A DNA stretch of 64,000 bases, from positions 62,001 to 126,000 of the forward strand of contig JAMZAV010001425.1 of NCBI GenBank assembly GCA_024449915.1. Direction: 5' to 3'. The DNA is from Sweltsa coloradensis (taxonomy: Eukaryota > Arthropoda > Insecta > Plecoptera > Chloroperlidae). The position numbers were made by a program, and so were the translations under genes. Below, piece by piece: positions 60,924 through 64,000 of the stretch (the stretch's first letter is position 1; the number at the start of each line of letters is the position of its first letter). The notes under the pieces were generated by a model, which made no database searches, had not been told where the DNA came from, and was given only the letters and a program-made list of their open reading frames with translations.

Positions 60924-61537
60924 TCAGATGAGCGTAGCGAGCGAAGCGAGTGAAGCGAAGACTTCAATTTCACTGACCCCCCAAAATAATTAGCTCAGGT
61001 GTTTTTGTTTTTTTTGTCTGTTTGCTCTCTACCGGGCAAACGGCATATGCGATCTTGATGAAAATTGAAGGGGACCTTCGAAATCTCTGAACTTAGACTT
61101 GCTACGTTTTTGGGTGCAATCGAAGAAATATTTCTCATGAATATCGTACTTTTACGATTTTTTTCGATTTTTAGTGCGACATTTTCGTGACATTTGGACT
61201 GATTCTGACCAAACGGGTGGGGCTACAACGTTCATATTTTACATTAAGGTAATGATTATGTATTGCTTTTTGAAAGAAAAAGTTGAAAAAGGTAGCCAGA
61301 ATCCAAAGAATTAAGGTTTAAATATGAGTTTTTTTAGGTTTATTTTAACAATTAACAAGTAACAATAGAAACTTGACAACAATCACCTACAATCATAGAT
61401 ATCTTAACACCAATATGGGATGTCTATGCCTACAATGCTTTCACAAAGCACTTGCAAAGGAAAAGAGGTCCCACGCAAACTAAAAATTTATAAAAAAGCT
61501 CATCCATCAACGCGGCGGGACTTTAGCGTTTTCCTAG
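60924..61537 (+). mobile_element. Helentron-like element, family A
   Basis: The left end is slightly changed (TCAGATGAGCGTAGCGAGCG). It ends GCGTTTTCCTAG. The full core and 3' hairpin are present. It directly abuts the next copy. Confidence 0.8.
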
Positions 61538-62309
61538 TTGGATGAGCGTAGCGAGTGGAGCGAAGACTTCAATTTCACTGACCCCCAAAAAATTTAGCTC
61601 GGGTGTTTTTTTTTTTTTTTTTTTTTTTTTCTGTCTGTTTGTTCGCTCGATTCCGGGCAAACGGCATATGCGATCTTGATGAAAATTTGACCGGACCTTC
61701 GTTTTCTCTGAACTTAGAGGTGTATTGTTTTTGGGTACAATCGAAAAAATATTTCTCATGAATATCGTACTTTTACGATTTTTTTCGATTTTTAGTGCGA
61801 TATTTTCGTGACATTTGGTCCGATTCTGACCAAACGGATTGGGCTACAACGTTCATATTTCACATGGACATTAAGGTTATGGTGATGTAGTACCTTTTGA
61901 AAGAAAAAGTTGAAAAAGTTAGCCAGAATTCATAGAAATAAAGGTTTTAATATAAGTTTTTCAATTTTTAGAGCGATATTTTCGTCCCATTCGGGCCGAT
62001 TCTGACCAAATGGGTGGGGCTACAACGTTCAGATTTCACATGGACATTAAGGTTATGGTGATGTTGTACCTTTTGAAAGAAAAAGTTGAAAAAGTTAGCC
62101 AGAATCCACAGAAATAAAGGTTTTAATATGAGTTTATTGAGGTTTATAATACCAATTAACACGTAACAATAGAAACTTGACAACAATCACCTACAATGCA
62201 TTCAAAAAACACTTGCAAAGGAAAAGTGCAAACAAACGCAAAAAACGCAAACAAAAAAATTATAAAAAAGCTCATCCATCAACGCGGCGGGACTTTAGCG
62301 TTTTCCTAG
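61538..62309 (+). mobile_element. Helentron-like element, family A, in direct head-to-tail contact with the previous one
   Basis: TTGGATGAGCG begins at the base after CTAG of the previous copy. It ends GCGTTTTCCTAG at 62309 then T. Internal duplication of the 130-bp block around gattctgaccaaa.gg (61826 and 61999). It ends about 290 bp upstream of OGFOD1. Confidence 0.82.
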
Positions 62310-62601
62310 TAATTCAAAAGGGTTACAGTGCAATAACAATTTTAATTGTTGTGGTATAAAGAACAACTCATTAAAAGAAGAAGAAGAATTAAAGTGAAAA
62401 CTAGGGATTTTAGTTTTGCCAAGTAGCGGTTGGCAACGCGCCTAAAAATAAAAACATAACCTCTAAAATTGTACTGGTTTGTTTCAAGAAGACGACGTGC
62501 TCACGTGCAGTTCCAACTTTTCCAGCGTGGTCTAGGCCTAAGCCTAGCCCAGCAGTTATCGTTTAGTATAACCTACTAGGCCCCTAGGCTATACCAAAAT
62601 C
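62310..62601 (+). promoter_or_regulatory. 5' flank / probable promoter and leader of OGFOD1
   Basis: This is the interval between the end of the last helentron-like element (CTAG at 62309) and the OGFOD1 ATG. It is more GC-rich towards the gene and contains a cluster of ctaggcct-type words (62530-62590). No TATA box is evident. The inference as promoter rests on position only. The minus-strand gene to the left may share it, but no 5' exon of that gene was found here. Confidence 0.35.
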
Positions 62602-64000
62602 ATGGAATTAAAACGTAAACATGATGATTCAAGCATTAATTCTACAAACAAAAAGATTAATAGGGTGCCTGGTGCAATTGAGTTAACACAAACAGCTTCG
62701 ACATTAAGTGATATTTTCATGAATGAGGATTCAAAAAAGTATGTATTTCAAACATGGGAAGGACTAGGCCTAGTACAACCTTCAAATGAAAATGACAACA
62801 ATTTGCCTATTGAAATAGTTGTGGAGCCATTCAAGCTCTGCATAATGAAACATTTCCTGAGTGATAAACAATTTGTGTACAAGTTGAAGGATGAGTTAAT
62901 GAAGTTAGAATTGATACCCAAGTGTAATGATCTTTATCAGTACCATCAATCAGCAGATCTATCGTCCGTCAATCTCCCAGCAATTAATTCTTTCAAACAG
63001 ATGATGATGGGGCAATGCAGGCATTGGATGGAAGCAGTAACAGGAAAGAAACTACTACAGGACAAGCTTACATTGAATTGCTCCACCTACAACTATACAG
63101 ACCACCTCTTGTGTCATGATGACCAAACAGAAGACCGACTTATTGCATTTGTCTTCTATCTCAATAGTGACAAGTGGACTGAAACGGATGGAGGACAGCT
63201 GCAAATGTTTGACTCTGATGACAACCAACAGCCAAAGAGTGTTGTTAAGTCCATATTGCCAGAATACAATTCATTTGTATTTTTTGAGGTTACCAACAAA
63301 TCCTTTCATCAGGTTTCTGAAGTTCTAACAGCAGATAGAACTAGACTTTCAATCAATGGATGGTATCATGGTGTTCCCAACCCCGCACCAGCTGTTTATT
63401 ATGAACCTGACCAGGCTCGTTTACCCGCTTTACCCAAACCAAAGTCATTTGAGATGCATGTTATGAATCAGTTGTTTTTAGCACCTGATGTGCAGACCAG
63501 CATATCAAATCAGTTCGAAGAAATGAATGAGATTCTGTTAACGCCATTCTTGAACAACGACCAATACCTGCAAATAATTTCAGATTTGCATCATGAGGAT
63601 ATCTGTTGGAAGTTTCGAGGCCCAGCAAATCGGCGGCGATACGAGGTAGCAGAACTGGATTCCCTTCCAAATTCTGTCAAAAATCTAGTGGATTTTTTTC
63701 AATCTGAACCAATGTTTGGTCTTCTACAGAAATATACAAACTTGGATCTAGAAAGTTCTGCCGGAGCCAGTTCATCACAACCTCCAACCTGTTATGTGGA
63801 AGTCCAGCGTTGGAGTGCAGGATGTTACACACTCCTACACGATAATGATAGAGCTTTAAATCAGAAGATTTTAGATGCAAACTTGTACTTTGAACCAGTT
63901 GAAATCTTTCAGGGAGGGTTTACTTCATACATTGCTCGAGATGATGATGAAGAGTTACTGACAGTAACACCATCCCAAAATGGTTTAGCTTTGACATACA
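62602..64000 (+). CDS. OGFOD1: OGFOD1: 2-oxoglutarate/Fe(II)-dependent ribosomal prolyl 3-hydroxylase (3' end beyond window)
   Basis: A single open frame of 466 codons starts at ATG 62602 and runs off the right edge. OGFOD1 hydroxylates a proline of ribosomal protein S23 (uS12) using Fe(II), O2 and 2-oxoglutarate, and affects translation and stress granules. Visible catalytic residues: iron ligands H172 and D174 in L-C-H-D-D, H236 in S-F-H-Q-V-S-E-V-L, and the 2-oxoglutarate arginine R248 in R-T-R-L-S-I-N-G-W-Y-H-G. A second, non-catalytic double-stranded beta-helix domain follows from about residue 280. The basic N-terminus (M-E-L-K-R-K-H-D-D) resembles that of other OGFOD1 proteins. The human protein is about 540 aa, so roughly 75-80 residues are missing. 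It has no intron in 1.4 kb, unlike the many-exon vertebrate gene, so it is either a lineage with intron loss or an intact retrocopy. Confidence 0.93.
   Translation, partial: MELKRKHDDSSINSTNKKINRVPGAIELTQTASTLSDIFMNEDSKKYVFQTWEGLGLVQPSNENDNNLPIEIVVEPFKLCIMKHFLSDKQFVYKLKDELMKLELIPKCNDLYQYHQSADLSSVNLPAINSFKQMMMGQCRHWMEAVTGKKLLQDKLTLNCSTYNYTDHLLCHDDQTEDRLIAFVFYLNSDKWTETDGGQLQMFDSDDNQQPKSVVKSILPEYNSFVFFEVTNKSFHQVSEVLTADRTRLSINGWYHGVPNPAPAVYYEPDQARLPALPKPKSFEMHVMNQLFLAPDVQTSISNQFEEMNEILLTPFLNNDQYLQIISDLHHEDICWKFRGPANRRRYEVAELDSLPNSVKNLVDFFQSEPMFGLLQKYTNLDLESSAGASSSQPPTCYVEVQRWSAGCYTLLHDNDRALNQKILDANLYFEPVEIFQGGFTSYIARDDDEELLTVTPSQNGLALTY

Overview
This is animal nuclear DNA: AT-rich, with split genes, long introns bounded by consensus GT/AG, and dense nested transposons. 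No tool-based taxonomy was possible. The combination of gustatory-receptor-like (GRL) genes, an OGFOD1 gene, tRNA-derived SINEs, non-LTR retrotransposons and helentron-like elements fits a marine or aquatic invertebrate (lophotrochozoan or non-vertebrate deuterostome). The phylum is a guess.

Left half (1-40281, + strand): a head-to-tail array of GRL genes, seven-transmembrane proteins related to insect gustatory and odorant receptors. I could join exons by hand into three complete genes: GRL-2 (4468-12183, 433 aa), GRL-3 (18712-25157, 395 aa) and GRL-4 (32554-40281, 390 aa). The last three exons of a fourth, GRL-1 (403-995), enter from the left edge. A decayed single-exon copy lies at 15004-15262. 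The three complete genes share one seven-exon plan: intron 1 is phase 1, introns 2-6 are phase 0, exon 5 is exactly 72 nt, exon 6 exactly 90 nt, and the last exon carries the family signature T-Y-(five hydrophobic)-Q-F/Y. GRL-1 and GRL-2 are nearly identical in the last intron and exon, which indicates recent duplication or gene conversion.

Right half (43417-64000): a minus-strand gene for a DENN-module protein, probably SMCR8-like. Six exons join in frame between 55527 and the stop at 43417; its 5' part is not resolved. An OGFOD1 (ribosomal prolyl 3-hydroxylase) gene starts at 62602 on the + strand, is open without introns, and runs off the right edge.

Mobile DNA fills the introns and intergenic space. 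The most striking part is a superfamily of at least 14 elements of about 0.6-1.0 kb. They begin T-TGGATGAGCG (or TTGAGCGAGC, TTGAACGAGTGAG), carry the inverted copy of that end just before a small hairpin near the other end, finish in CTAG, and are followed by T. Asymmetric inverted ends, a 3' hairpin, CTAG and no obvious target-site duplication point to non-autonomous helentrons (HINE-like rolling-circle elements). Two abut head to tail with no spacer. Others are hAT-like elements with exact 8-bp target duplications, tRNA-Gly-derived SINEs, several 5'-truncated non-LTR reverse-transcriptase relics with microsatellite tails, and large near-perfect inverted repeats at 28187-28887 and 40841-41278.

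The GRL genes probably act as ligand-gated channels or receptors by analogy with insects, but function in non-arthropod animals is largely unknown. Nothing links them functionally to the DENN-module or OGFOD1 genes.
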